From UBA1738 sp045577675 (GTDB lineage Bacteria; Bacillota; Clostridia; UBA1381): DNA of 20,801 bases. A program made the position numbers and the translations under genes. The notes beneath the pieces were generated by a model. The model did not search any database. It saw nothing but the letters and a program-made list of their open reading frames with translations, and had not been told where the DNA came from. The stretch lies in assembly GCA_045577675.1 (NCBI GenBank), contig JAZNIV010000048.1, positions 1 through 20,801 of the forward strand, in the 5' to 3' direction. Numbering within the stretch: the first letter of the stretch is position 1; each line of letters starts with the position of its first letter. This document shows positions 6,487 to 13,902 of the stretch, one piece after another.

Positions 6487-6951
6487 TTATACATCACAAA
6501 CAGCGGTTTTTAGCTTTCCGTTTTCGATCTCGATTACTCCAAAGGTCTTAGTGTATTTTATACTGCCTGGATTTAAAAGAATAACCTTGGATGTAATGTC
6601 GTTAAAGCCAATATGCGTGTGTCCGAAAACAACGCAGTCACAGGCGAGCTTTTCCGCATACCGGCGTAGGGTAGTATAATTTTCTTCCGACTTTACATAG
6701 TAGCCATGACCGTGAGTAAGAAGGATTCTCTTGTCTTCCGCCTCGATTACAAGCTCCTGCGGTGCGGTTGCAAAGTCGCAGTTACCCGATACATATTTAA
6801 CAGGAATGTCAGGGAACATATTTTGCAAATCCAGTGCGTCCTTTGCGTGGTCGCCGGCGTGTAAAATCATATCGACACCGATAATTCTTTTAACAATTTC
6901 AGCACACCCCAAAACGTCCTTGTGTGAATCGGAAAAAACTAAAATACGCAT
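6487..6951 (-). CDS. YfcE/MJ0936-type metallophosphoesterase
   Basis: This 154-residue phosphodiesterase has all the metal-binding motifs of the calcineurin-like YfcE group: D8-x-H10 (FSDSH), G33-D34 (HAGDH), G56-N57-x-D59 (SGNCD), H80-G-H82 (LTHGHG) and G110-H-x-H113 (FGHTH). These bind two metal ions. Homologues cleave artificial phosphodiesters; the natural substrate is unclear. The protein is cytosolic, with no signal peptide. AGGAGGT precedes the ATG with a good spacer. It is divergent from spoIIE. A possible promoter is TATAAT on the minus strand (6984-6989), whose -35 region overlaps two 9-bp direct repeats. Confidence 0.93.
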   Translation of the reverse strand: MRILVFSDSHKDVLGCAEIVKRIIGVDMILHAGDHAKDALDLQNMFPDIPVKYVSGNCDFATAPQELVIEAEDKRILLTHGHGYYVKSEENYTTLRRYAEKLACDCVVFGHTHIGFNDITSKVILLNPGSIKYTKTFGVIEIENGKLKTAVCDV

Positions 6952-6996
6952 AAATAATTATACCTCCTGTCAAAGTACAGCACATTATAACATTAT

Positions 6997-7015
6997 TTAC
7001 CATAAATTACCATAA
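6997..7015. repeat. Two in-phase 9-bp direct repeats
   Basis: TTACCATAA occurs at 6997-7005 and again at 7007-7015, one helical turn apart. The second copy overlaps the position expected for the -35 box of the phosphodiesterase gene. This could be an operator, but such AT-rich words are cheap. Confidence 0.3.
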
Positions 7016-7049
7016 TAAAGGGTGAAATGTAATATAATTGTATAAAATC

Positions 7050-7075
7050 TGTCGAAAACTTTTCATATTCCGACA
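7050..7075 (+). promoter_or_regulatory. Spo0A-box pair upstream of spoIIE
   Basis: TGTCGAA at 7050-7056 is a perfect core Spo0A box. An inverted near-copy (TGTCGGA on the minus strand) lies at 7069-7075, forming CTGTCG...CGACAG. The pair sits about 110-130 nt upstream of spoIIE, a gene known in Bacillus to be switched on by phosphorylated Spo0A through such boxes. Possible -10 boxes (CATAAT at 7087-7092, TATTAT at 7110-7115) follow, but I cannot fix the start point. Confidence 0.6.
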
Positions 7076-7182
7076 GCGCAATTCAGCATAATATGTAAGC
7101 AGAGAGTGGTATTATATATGTGTCATATGCTTATTAAAAAGCAGAGAAGTTACCTATTATATATGAAAGGACTAAGAAACAA

Positions 7183-9201
7183 ATGAATATTATCATACCT
7201 AAGATACCTGAAAAAACCATAGTACTGCCTGCGAAAAAGGACATTTTAAAAGGGCTTGCTTTAATTGCACTCTCTCGTGCACAGCTGCCGGGAATGTATC
7301 CGCTTGGGCTTGCATTTGCGGCGACGTTTCCGATGGAAAATGCGTATATTGCATTAATAGGGCTGTGTGCCGGAATGGCAAGTGCAAGGCTTTCGGCACT
7401 AAAGTATATCCTGTCCTTTTTTATTTATTATATGCTTGTGTATCTGAAAAAAACAGAGGATAATATGGTAAAGGCGGTGGCACTAGGGGTGTCGGTACTG
7501 TCGGCGGGCGTTATAAGCTTTTTCTGGACAGGCTTAAAACTGCAGCCCTTGTTACTTTTGTGTGCGGAGACCTTTATCGCAGGAGGTGCGTATTATTTAT
7601 TCACCTTTGCCGGTGAAAGGACGGACAAAGCACATTTTGCGGAGCTAATCATTCTTGGCGGAATTTTAAATGGTATTTCAGGAGTGATTTTGCCATATAT
7701 AAATGTAAATATTGCGGTTTTTGCGGTGATATTTATATCAATGAGCCTCTGTTATGCCTGTGAGCTGCCGCAAGCCGTGCTTGCTTGTGCCGGTCTTGGG
7801 TTTGTGATGAATATGCAAAGTCCGGAGGCGGTTATGCTGGCAGGAGCCTTTGCGGTGTCAGCAGTGCTGTCCTCAATGCTTTCGGGAATGGGACGCTTTG
7901 GAACGGCGGTGGGGTTTTTATGCGGAATAACGGTCAGTGCGTTGTATAGGGGAAGTCTTACCGGATTTTCGGCAATAGATTTGTTTATGCCGCTTGCGGT
8001 GTTCGTTCTTCTTCCCGATATGGTACACTTCAAAATTGCCGGATACATAGACAGTAGGCTTGAGTCAGAATATGACGAGCAGACAGTAAGCACGCGAATT
8101 GCAACTCAGCTTAAAACGGTTGCTAAGGCGGTATGCGATTTGGCAGATGGGGTTACGCTGCTTTCAGAAAAAGACCGTGATGATGCAAAAATGCGTGAAA
8201 TGTTCGACACTGTTTCCTCAAGAGTATGCAGAGGCTGCTCGCTTGAGGCAAACTGCTGGAGGAAGGACAGCAGAAAAACCTATAATAATATGTATGAGCT
8301 ATGGCGGACTATGGAGGAGGATGGTTATTGTGATTACAGCAATATGCCGCTTGCCTTCCGTCAGGTTTGTATGAGGTCGGAGAGCTTTTTAAGTGAGTTT
8401 AAGCATGCGTATGAGCTGTATAAGCAAAATGCCCTGCATTACGGGGAGGCACTTTGCGGGAGAGATATTATGGCAAGACAGTACAGTGAAATTTCAAATG
8501 TTATAAATATGCTTTCCTGCGAGGTGGAAACGGGCTGCTGCACGAAAGAGCCGGCAGAGGCACACTGGCGTGCGGCGGTTACGGTGTGTCAGGAGCCAAA
8601 ACAGGGGCAAGCGGCGTGCGGTGATACGATACTGCATTTTCAGCGGGATAATAAATATTTTGTAATCCTGTGTGACGGAATGGGCTCGGGAGCTGCGGCA
8701 ATGTCGGAAAGCCGGTTGACGGCGCGGCTTTTTTCCGAGTTTTTAAAGGCAGGCTTTGAAAAGGAAACGGCTGTGAATATGATAAACTCGGCACTTGCAT
8801 TAAAGGCGGACCAGGAAAGCTTTTCTACCGTTGACCTGCTGGAAATTGACCTTGAAACAGGGGTTTGTGAATTCTTAAAAATCGGCAGTGCACAGAGCTT
8901 TTTAAAAACAAAGAGCAATATTGAGGTAATTTCTTCAAAAGCATTGCCTGTGGGGATACTGGAAAATATTGAGGTTGCAGGTGAGCAGAGGGAGCTTAAG
9001 CCGGGAGATATGATATTGATGGTTTCGGACGGCGTAGGTGAAGCCGGCAGCGGTGTTTTAAAAAATGACTGGATTAAAAAGCTGCTTATGATGGAAAATC
9101 GCAGCGATGAAGAGCTTTCAAGGCTGATTTTGGCAGGTGCAAAGGCACGTATGAAGTTCAGCGACGATATGACCTGTGCGGTTATAAGGATAAAAAAGTA
9201 A
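7183..9201 (+). CDS. spoIIE: Stage II sporulation protein E (PP2C phosphatase)
   Basis: This membrane-bound serine phosphatase dephosphorylates SpoIIAA and so frees sigma F in the forespore; in Bacillus it also localises to the division septum. The first 290 residues or so form many hydrophobic membrane helices. A central region follows with the typical cysteine cluster VCRGCSLEANCW. The C-terminal PP2C domain has the metal-binding motifs DGMGSG (from D498), VSDGVGEAG (D616) and FSDDMTC (D661, D662). At 672 residues it is shorter than the 827-residue Bacillus protein, as is common in Clostridia. AAAGGA lies 12 nt before the ATG. Spo0A-like boxes upstream suggest early-sporulation control. A small gene follows after 13 nt. 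It shows the organism has, or recently had, a sporulation programme. Confidence 0.97.
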   Translation: MNIIIPKIPEKTIVLPAKKDILKGLALIALSRAQLPGMYPLGLAFAATFPMENAYIALIGLCAGMASARLSALKYILSFFIYYMLVYLKKTEDNMVKAVALGVSVLSAGVISFFWTGLKLQPLLLLCAETFIAGGAYYLFTFAGERTDKAHFAELIILGGILNGISGVILPYINVNIAVFAVIFISMSLCYACELPQAVLACAGLGFVMNMQSPEAVMLAGAFAVSAVLSSMLSGMGRFGTAVGFLCGITVSALYRGSLTGFSAIDLFMPLAVFVLLPDMVHFKIAGYIDSRLESEYDEQTVSTRIATQLKTVAKAVCDLADGVTLLSEKDRDDAKMREMFDTVSSRVCRGCSLEANCWRKDSRKTYNNMYELWRTMEEDGYCDYSNMPLAFRQVCMRSESFLSEFKHAYELYKQNALHYGEALCGRDIMARQYSEISNVINMLSCEVETGCCTKEPAEAHWRAAVTVCQEPKQGQAACGDTILHFQRDNKYFVILCDGMGSGAAAMSESRLTARLFSEFLKAGFEKETAVNMINSALALKADQESFSTVDLLEIDLETGVCEFLKIGSAQSFLKTKSNIEVISSKALPVGILENIEVAGEQRELKPGDMILMVSDGVGEAGSGVLKNDWIKKLLMMENRSDEELSRLILAGAKARMKFSDDMTCAVIRIKK

Positions 9202-9214
9202 GGGAGGAATAAAA

Positions 9215-9445
9215 TTGAAGGTACCGAATGAGCTTACGGCAAAGGTCTTGGGGGATATTTTATCTAAGGGAATGAATATATGCGATGTGGACTTGTCGGA
9301 CAGAGTGAAAAGTGAAGCAATAAATGCCCTTGACGAGATTAAGCTTGTAATGCACTGTGCCGAGGCGGATGAGAAGATAAAGCTGAATACCATAAAAAAG
9401 ATTATGGATAAATATAATATAGGCGGTGCGGAACAATTTAAGTAA
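9215..9445 (+). CDS. Small conserved-looking protein of unknown function, co-transcribed with spoIIE
   Basis: This 76-residue frame begins with TTG, preceded by GGGAGG (9202-9207) with an ideal 7-nt spacer. It lies 13 nt after the spoIIE stop and before a terminator, so it is very likely translated in the same operon. The protein is hydrophilic, mostly helical in appearance, lacks membrane segments and cysteine pairs, and has a charged middle (LSDRVKSEAINALDEIKLVM, EADEKIKLNTIKKIMDKY). I do not recognise a family. A role in sporulation is suggested only by position. Confidence 0.75.
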   Translation: MKVPNELTAKVLGDILSKGMNICDVDLSDRVKSEAINALDEIKLVMHCAEADEKIKLNTIKKIMDKYNIGGAEQFK

Positions 9446-9488
9446 TTCAAATATGTTAGCCGAACCTAAAATTAAGCGACAATATAAA

Positions 9489-9522
9489 GACGGAGCACAT
9501 CAGTGTACTCCGTCAGTTTTTT
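9489..9522. terminator. Terminator after spoIIE operon, likely bidirectional
   Basis: GACGGAG (9489-9495) pairs with CTCCGTC (9508-9514), with further pairing after one mismatch inside. Six T residues (9517-9522) follow on the plus strand. On the minus strand TTTATATT follows, so it may also end the kinase transcript, whose stop codon overlaps the T run. Confidence 0.8.
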
Positions 9523-10543
9523 ATTTTGATTTTTTACCGGCTTTCTTCCTATTTTCTTCCGGCTTGCTTTTTTTGAATATAGACAAAAGACTTTGTTTTT
9601 CAACCGGTTTTTTATGCGTGCTGCCGGATTTATCCTGCCCGGATTTTTCTGCACGCCTTCTTTCTTTATAGCCATAACCGTAGCTTCCGTAATTGTTTCC
9701 GTAGCCGTAGCCGTAACCGTAACCATATCCATAACCATATCCGTATTCGTCGCCGTAACCGCCGTAGTAGCCTTTTTTATAGCTGTAACGTCTGGCTTTT
9801 CCGTATTTTCCGTATTTTCCGTAGCCATAGCCGTATGAAGCAACATCTACGTCATTTAGGATATAGCCCAGTATTTTTGCGTTTGCAAGATTTAAGCTTT
9901 CCCTTGCACGGTCAATTGATTCGTAAATTGTGTTGTTCTGTCTTATGACAAGAATAACGCCGCTTGCCGCCTTTGCCATAGCCACAGCCTCTGTAACTAC
10001 AGTAACAGGCGGGGTATCTATAAAGATATAGTCATAAGTCTGTCCGAGCTCAGAAAGAAGCTGCTCCATTTCCCGTGAGGACAAAAGCTCGGCAGGGTTT
10101 GGAGGGATTTGACCTGAGGTAATACAGTCAAGGTTATGCTCGGGACAGTGCTTTATAGCAGTTTTGATGTCAATAAGTCCGCATAAAAGGTCGGAAAGAC
10201 CGTTATCCCTTTCAACAGAAAGATGTCTGTATATTCTCGGCTTTCTCAGGTCGGCATCGATTATAAGGACTTTTGCTTCGGTTTGTGCAAAAGCGATGGC
10301 AAGATTCAGACAGGTGGTTGTTTTACCCTCGTGCGGGCTGGCACTTGTAATAATTATTTTTTTGCAGCCCTTTTCTGAGGACAGGGAAAAACGAATATTC
10401 GTTCTTGCTGTTTTATATGCCTCTTTAACAAGGAAGTCGGTGCTGTCCGTAAGAAGTGTGTTTATTCTTCTGGTTGTGGCTTCTTCACGTCTGTTGTTCG
10501 CTTTTTTGACGTTAAAATCACCGATGAGTTTTAATATATCCAT
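9521..10543 (-). CDS. CpsD/BY-kinase family tyrosine kinase with long Tyr-Gly tail
   Basis: This is a bacterial tyrosine (BY) kinase of the CpsD/CapB type, the cytosolic partner of a CpsC/Wzz-like membrane activator; such pairs regulate capsule or exopolysaccharide synthesis. Visible motifs are EAYKTARTNIRFS near residue 41, Walker A SASPHEGKTT (68-77), Walker A' VLIIDADLRKP (92-102) and Walker B YDYIFIDTPP (170-179). The C-terminal tyrosine cluster, the usual autophosphorylation site, is greatly expanded. Residues 237-292 hold about 22 tyrosines, including eight YG units in a row (267-282). A basic Ser/Lys-rich tail of about 45 residues follows. Typical CpsD clusters have only a few tyrosines in about 230 residues; this protein has 340. 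Its ATG overlaps the stop of the CpsC-like gene by 1 nt. No phosphatase or glycosyltransferase gene is adjacent. Confidence 0.93.
   Translation of the reverse strand: MDILKLIGDFNVKKANNRREEATTRRINTLLTDSTDFLVKEAYKTARTNIRFSLSSEKGCKKIIITSASPHEGKTTTCLNLAIAFAQTEAKVLIIDADLRKPRIYRHLSVERDNGLSDLLCGLIDIKTAIKHCPEHNLDCITSGQIPPNPAELLSSREMEQLLSELGQTYDYIFIDTPPVTVVTEAVAMAKAASGVILVIRQNNTIYESIDRARESLNLANAKILGYILNDVDVASYGYGYGKYGKYGKARRYSYKKGYYGGYGDEYGYGYGYGYGYGYGYGNNYGSYGYGYKERRRAEKSGQDKSGSTHKKPVEKQSLLSIFKKSKPEENRKKAGKKSK
9670..9840 (-). repeat. Degenerate hexamer repeat coding the Tyr-Gly tail
   Basis: Within the kinase gene, hexamers of the form TAYGGN on the minus strand are repeated in a near-tandem array, densest around 9697-9750. 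Synonymous variants (TAC/TAT, GGC/GGT/GGA) are mixed, so the array is not a fresh slippage product. The frame is intact throughout. Confidence 0.8.
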
Positions 10544-11235
10544 TATTCTGCACCTGCCTTCCTTGATGGAATAAGCTCAGGTATTTCACCTAAAAGCGGC
10601 TCTTGGTATCTGCTAACCACATCGTCTCTTGACTTAATTCTCGTGTCAAACAATTCAAGAAGCAATATTAGCAAGGCTCCGAGTATGATTCCTATTGCAA
10701 AGGAAAGAAGAGTATTTATCTTTACGTTAGGAGAAACAGGAGAGGTAGGAATCTGTCCGTCGTCAAGAATCTTTACAGAGCCTGCGTTTATGACACGAAC
10801 AAGCTCGTCAGATGCATGGATAAGAACGCTGTGACATATTTCATAAACATCCTCAGGCACCTTGCCCGTAACCGTTATTTCAAGTATCTCGGTTTCGTTA
10901 ACCGAATCCATTGCAATCATATTTTTAAGTGTTTGTGGCGAGTAGCGGTTATCCAAATCGGCAGAAACACGGGAAAGGAACGTACGTCTTCCCAATATTT
11001 CCTTATATGTAGCAACCAGCATTTGCGACGAGCTGATGTTAGCCGAAGAAATATCGCTTGTTTGAGTTCTTTGTGCATTTACATACAGCGTTCCATCGGT
11101 TCTGTAGAGCGGATCTACAAAAATTTGCGTATATACAAATGTAGTAACGCTGAGAACAACGGCAGAAATTGCAAGAATCCACCATCTTCGCATCATCATA
11201 TCTATAATTTCAGTAATACTGAACTGTTCCTTCAA
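10543..11235 (-). CDS. CpsC/Wzz-like polysaccharide chain-length and kinase-activator protein
   Basis: This 230-residue protein has the Wzz architecture of a polysaccharide co-polymerase. A short cytosolic N-terminus (EQFSITEIIDMMMRRWW) is followed by membrane segment 1 (18-38), an outside domain of about 135 residues (DPLYRTDGTLYVNAQ near 41-55), a Pro-rich linker (PTSPVSPN) and membrane segment 2 (about 175-195). A cytosolic tail (ELFDTRIKSRDDV) ends it; such tails activate the CpsD kinase. The start codon is TTG, with AGGAG 9 nt upstream. An ATG within that region runs into a stop at once. It is translationally coupled to the kinase gene. The target polysaccharide genes are not in this window. 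Confidence 0.92.
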   Translation of the reverse strand: MKEQFSITEIIDMMMRRWWILAISAVVLSVTTFVYTQIFVDPLYRTDGTLYVNAQRTQTSDISSANISSSQMLVATYKEILGRRTFLSRVSADLDNRYSPQTLKNMIAMDSVNETEILEITVTGKVPEDVYEICHSVLIHASDELVRVINAGSVKILDDGQIPTSPVSPNVKINTLLSFAIGIILGALLILLLELFDTRIKSRDDVVSRYQEPLLGEIPELIPSRKAGAE

Positions 11236-11268
11236 AAAATCATCTCCTATTTTGTCCTGATTGCTTGT

Positions 11269-11297
11269 ATTATATCATATTTTCAAAATAAAAGCAA
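11269..11297 (-). promoter_or_regulatory. Sigma-A promoter of the CpsC/CpsD pair
   Basis: On the minus strand, TTGCTT (11292-11297) and TATAAT (11269-11274) are 17 nt apart, giving a start near 11262 and a leader of about 27 nt. Confidence 0.7.
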
Positions 11298-11345
11298 TAG
11301 CTTTTTTAGTATACGTGAAAAGTCAAAGTAATTTTATAAATATTA

Positions 11346-11374
11346 TTGAAAAGTTTAAAAAAAAGCAGTATAAT
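11346..11374 (+). promoter_or_regulatory. Sigma-A promoter of the nth-HIT pair
   Basis: TTGAAA (11346-11351) and a perfect TATAAT (11369-11374) are 17 nt apart. The promoter is divergent from the CpsC/CpsD promoter about 50 nt away. Confidence 0.75.
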
Positions 11375-11432
11375 AATTACGCAAGGACGGATTTTGTTAA
11401 TTGCATAATATGTTAAGAAAGGCTGTTAATAA

Positions 11433-12068
11433 ATGAGGAAAAGGGAACGGGCGGAAAAAATTGTTGATGCTTTAAAGTCGGTGTATCCGGAGGTTCGGTG
11501 CAGCCTGAATTACGAAACACCTGTTCAGATGCTGCTTGCAACGCAAATGTCAGCACAATGTACTGACAAAAGGGTGAATATTGTAACGGAGAAGCTGTTT
11601 AAAAAGTACCCGGATGCAGAAGCATTTGCAAATGCAGACTATGAGGAGCTGTGCGAGGATATACGTTCTATAGGATTTTTCAGGAACAAGGCAAAGAATA
11701 TGATAATGTGCTGCCAAAGGCTTATGGAGCATTACGGCGGCGAGGTTCCGGACACTATGGAGGAGCTTTTAACACTTGCCGGAACCGGCAGGAAAACGGC
11801 AAATCTTGTTTTGGGCGATATTTTTCACAAGCCGGCTGTGGTGGTGGACACTCACTGTATGCGGCTTGCAAGACGTACAGGGCTTACTAAAGAGGAAACA
11901 CCGGAAAAAATCGAAATGGATTTGAAAAAGCTGATTAAAGCAGAGGAGCAGCTCGGTCTTTGCCACAGGTTTGTAAATCACGGCAGACTGGTTTGTACGG
12001 CACGCTCGCCGAAGTGTGAGCTTTGCGAGATAAAAGATTTCTGTAAGGAATATGAAAGGAGAAAATAA
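11433..12068 (+). CDS. nth: Endonuclease III
   Basis: This is a 211-residue DNA glycosylase/AP lyase that removes oxidised pyrimidines in base excision repair. The helix-hairpin-helix with catalytic lysine is AGTGRKTANLVLGDIF (Lys121), and the catalytic aspartate is in VVVDTHCMRLARR (Asp139). The 4Fe-4S cluster motif is complete near the end: Cys188, Cys195, Cys198 and Cys204 (C-x6-C-x2-C-x5-C). The N-terminal part ETPVQMLLATQMSAQCTDKRVN is typical. AAAGG lies about 10 nt before the ATG. The next gene starts 1 nt after its stop. Confidence 0.97.
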   Translation: MRKRERAEKIVDALKSVYPEVRCSLNYETPVQMLLATQMSAQCTDKRVNIVTEKLFKKYPDAEAFANADYEELCEDIRSIGFFRNKAKNMIMCCQRLMEHYGGEVPDTMEELLTLAGTGRKTANLVLGDIFHKPAVVVDTHCMRLARRTGLTKEETPEKIEMDLKKLIKAEEQLGLCHRFVNHGRLVCTARSPKCELCEIKDFCKEYERRK

Positions 12069-12069
12069 A

Positions 12070-12414
12070 ATGGAGGATTGTTTGTTTTGTAAAATTATAA
12101 ATGGAGAAATTCCGTCTGAGAAGGTTTATGAGGATGATATGGTTTATGCCTTTAACGACATAGCTCCGCAGGCACCTTATCACGTTGTGATTATTCCGAA
12201 AGTTCATTTTGAGTCGGCAAATGACATAACAGAGGAAAATTCCAAATACATTGCACGCATTTTCGAGGTCATTCCAAAAATTGCAAAGGAGCTTGGATTT
12301 GCGGAAAACGGTTATCGAGTTGTAAATAACTGCGGAGAGGACGGACTTCAGACTGTAAAGCATATACATTTTCATTTAACCGGCGGTAGAAAATTCGCCT
12401 GGCCGGCAGGCTGA
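12070..12414 (+). CDS. HIT-family nucleotide hydrolase (Hint-like)
   Basis: This 114-residue histidine-triad protein starts MEDCLFCKIINGEIPSEKVY and contains the active-site triad HIHFHL (His98, His100, His102). Hint-type members hydrolyse nucleoside phosphoramidates such as AMP-lysine; the physiological substrate is uncertain. The frame extends upstream to an ATG at 12052 inside nth, but AAAGGAG (12055-12061) is 8 nt before ATG 12070, so that is the start. It is co-transcribed with nth and followed by a strong terminator. Confidence 0.95.
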   Translation: MEDCLFCKIINGEIPSEKVYEDDMVYAFNDIAPQAPYHVVIIPKVHFESANDITEENSKYIARIFEVIPKIAKELGFAENGYRVVNNCGEDGLQTVKHIHFHLTGGRKFAWPAG

Positions 12415-12426
12415 TTTAAAATTTAA

Positions 12427-12474
12427 AGTGGCTGTAGCAAAACGAAATTCATTTTGCTACAGCCACTGTTTTTT
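12427..12474. terminator. Strong terminator after the HIT gene, possibly bidirectional
   Basis: A perfect 16-bp stem (12427-12442 with 12452-12467) has a 9-nt loop and a six-T run (12469-12474) on the plus strand. On the minus strand TTTAAATTTT follows, so it may also end the rho operon about 100 nt past the rho stop. Confidence 0.9.
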
Positions 12475-12570
12475 GAAAATCAATGCTTTGTGCGAAGGCT
12501 AACGGAACGCAGCAGTTTGCGAGCTTAAATACGACCTGCAAGCCGCACAGCGAGAGGTACTAAAGTACGA
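12475..12570. other. Non-coding spacer with imperfect palindromes, downstream of rho
   Basis: This spacer is more GC-rich than other intergenic DNA here. TGTGCG (12489-12494) can pair with CGCACA (12544-12549), and GTAC (12557-12560) with GTAC (12565-12568). No gene fits. It may be the 3' tail of the rho transcript or a decayed repeat. Confidence 0.35.
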
Positions 12571-13887
12571 TTAATTTCGCCCTGCCCGGTTGTAATATTT
12601 GATAACAGTGTCGGTAAGCTCTTGGTTTGTATCAGTATTTTTCATAAACTGCAGAAGTCTTGCCATTGTATCATAGCTGTTTTGTGAGTTAACATTTCTG
12701 CGTATCGACCATACCGCATCAAGCTCTGCTTCGTTTAAAAGCTCTTCCTCCCGACGTGTGCCGGACTTTAAAATATCAATGGCAGGGAAAATACGTCTTT
12801 CCTGTAGCCCTCGGTCCAGCTTAAGCTCCATATTTCCTGTGCCTTTAAATTCCTCAAAAATAACCTCGTCCATTCTTGAGCCTGTTTCCACAAGTGCCGT
12901 TGCAAGAATAGTAAGGCTGCCGCCTTCTTCGATATTTCTTGCTGCACCAAAAAACTTCTTTGGCTTAATCAAAGCATCAGGGTCAAGTCCGCCGGAAAGG
13001 GTTCTGCCCGTTGGCGTAACTGTAAGGTTGTAGGCTCTTGCAAGACGGGTTATTGAATCCATCAAAATAACTACGTCTTTTTTCTGCTCCACAAGCCGCA
13101 TAGCACGCTCCAGTACCATTTCAGCACATTTAGTGTGGTTTTCGGGCGTTTGGTCAAAGGTGGAGTAAACCACCTCGCCGTTTATGCTGCGACGCATATC
13201 GGTTACTTCCTCCGGACGTTCGTCTATTAAAAGAACAATCAGCTTAACGTCAGGGTGATTTTTTGAGATAGACTGTGCAATCTGCTTTATCAGTGTTGTT
13301 TTACCTGCCTTGGGCGGTGCAACAATCATTCCTCTTTGCCCCTTGCCGATTGGTGCAATAAGGTCTAAAAGACGTGATGCATACTTGTTTTTTTCGCCGG
13401 TGTCAAGCAAAAGTTTCTCCTTTGGATAAATAGGAGTAAGCCGCTCGAAATTTTTACGTTTGAGGGCAACCTCGAGGTTGTCACCGTTAATTTTTTTTAC
13501 AAACAACAGCGGCGAATATTTGTCCTCCTCCTGTGAAGGACGGGCGTCACCGGTGATTTCGTCGCCGGTTTTTAAGTTAAAACGGCGGATTTGCGTAGGG
13601 GAAACATAAATGTCGTTCTCGCCCGAGCGGTAATTTTCAAAGCGAAGAAAACCGAAGCCGTCTGCAAGCACATCCAAAATTCCGCAAACCTCAATAACAT
13701 CTGCAGGCCGCTGGCGTTTTTTTGGCTTATCGGCTTGTTCCTTAAGCCTGTTTTCCTCACGTTTTTTTATTATAGAATCTATTAATTCTTCTTTCTTCAT
13801 CGCGGAGATTTTAGGAATTTCCAGCCCTTGTGCAAGCTGCTTTAGTTCTTCCTTGGTCTTACGCTGAAGCTCTGTAATTTCTTCCAA
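12571..13887 (-). CDS. rho: Transcription termination factor Rho
   Basis: This 438-residue hexameric RNA helicase ends transcripts without a hairpin. The order of domains is a Rho_N region (ELKQLAQGLEIPKISAMKKE), a cold-shock-like RNA-binding domain (VCGILDVLADGFGFLRFENY ... NDIYVSPTQIRRF) and the ATPase core. The core has Walker A APPKAGKTT (190-198), LIDERPEEVTDM and Walker B VVILMDSITRLARAYN (D277). It has a short basic linker and no long insertion. The start is TTG, with GAGG 7 nt upstream; no ATG is near that position. It is the last gene of the operon. Confidence 0.97.
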   Translation of the reverse strand: MEEITELQRKTKEELKQLAQGLEIPKISAMKKEELIDSIIKKREENRLKEQADKPKKRQRPADVIEVCGILDVLADGFGFLRFENYRSGENDIYVSPTQIRRFNLKTGDEITGDARPSQEEDKYSPLLFVKKINGDNLEVALKRKNFERLTPIYPKEKLLLDTGEKNKYASRLLDLIAPIGKGQRGMIVAPPKAGKTTLIKQIAQSISKNHPDVKLIVLLIDERPEEVTDMRRSINGEVVYSTFDQTPENHTKCAEMVLERAMRLVEQKKDVVILMDSITRLARAYNLTVTPTGRTLSGGLDPDALIKPKKFFGAARNIEEGGSLTILATALVETGSRMDEVIFEEFKGTGNMELKLDRGLQERRIFPAIDILKSGTRREEELLNEAELDAVWSIRRNVNSQNSYDTMARLLQFMKNTDTNQELTDTVIKYYNRAGRN

Positions 13888-13902
13888 ATTTACACCTCAA
13901 TT

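Noticed and set aside
6290..6679. 129-codon plus-strand frame
   Set aside because: It overlaps the well-supported phosphodiesterase gene in antisense, and its upstream half lies in AT-rich DNA without a ribosome binding site.
9670..9840. Repeat array resembling a CRISPR or minisatellite
   Set aside because: The units are 6 nt, have no spacers and are in frame with the kinase tail, so this is coding repeat.
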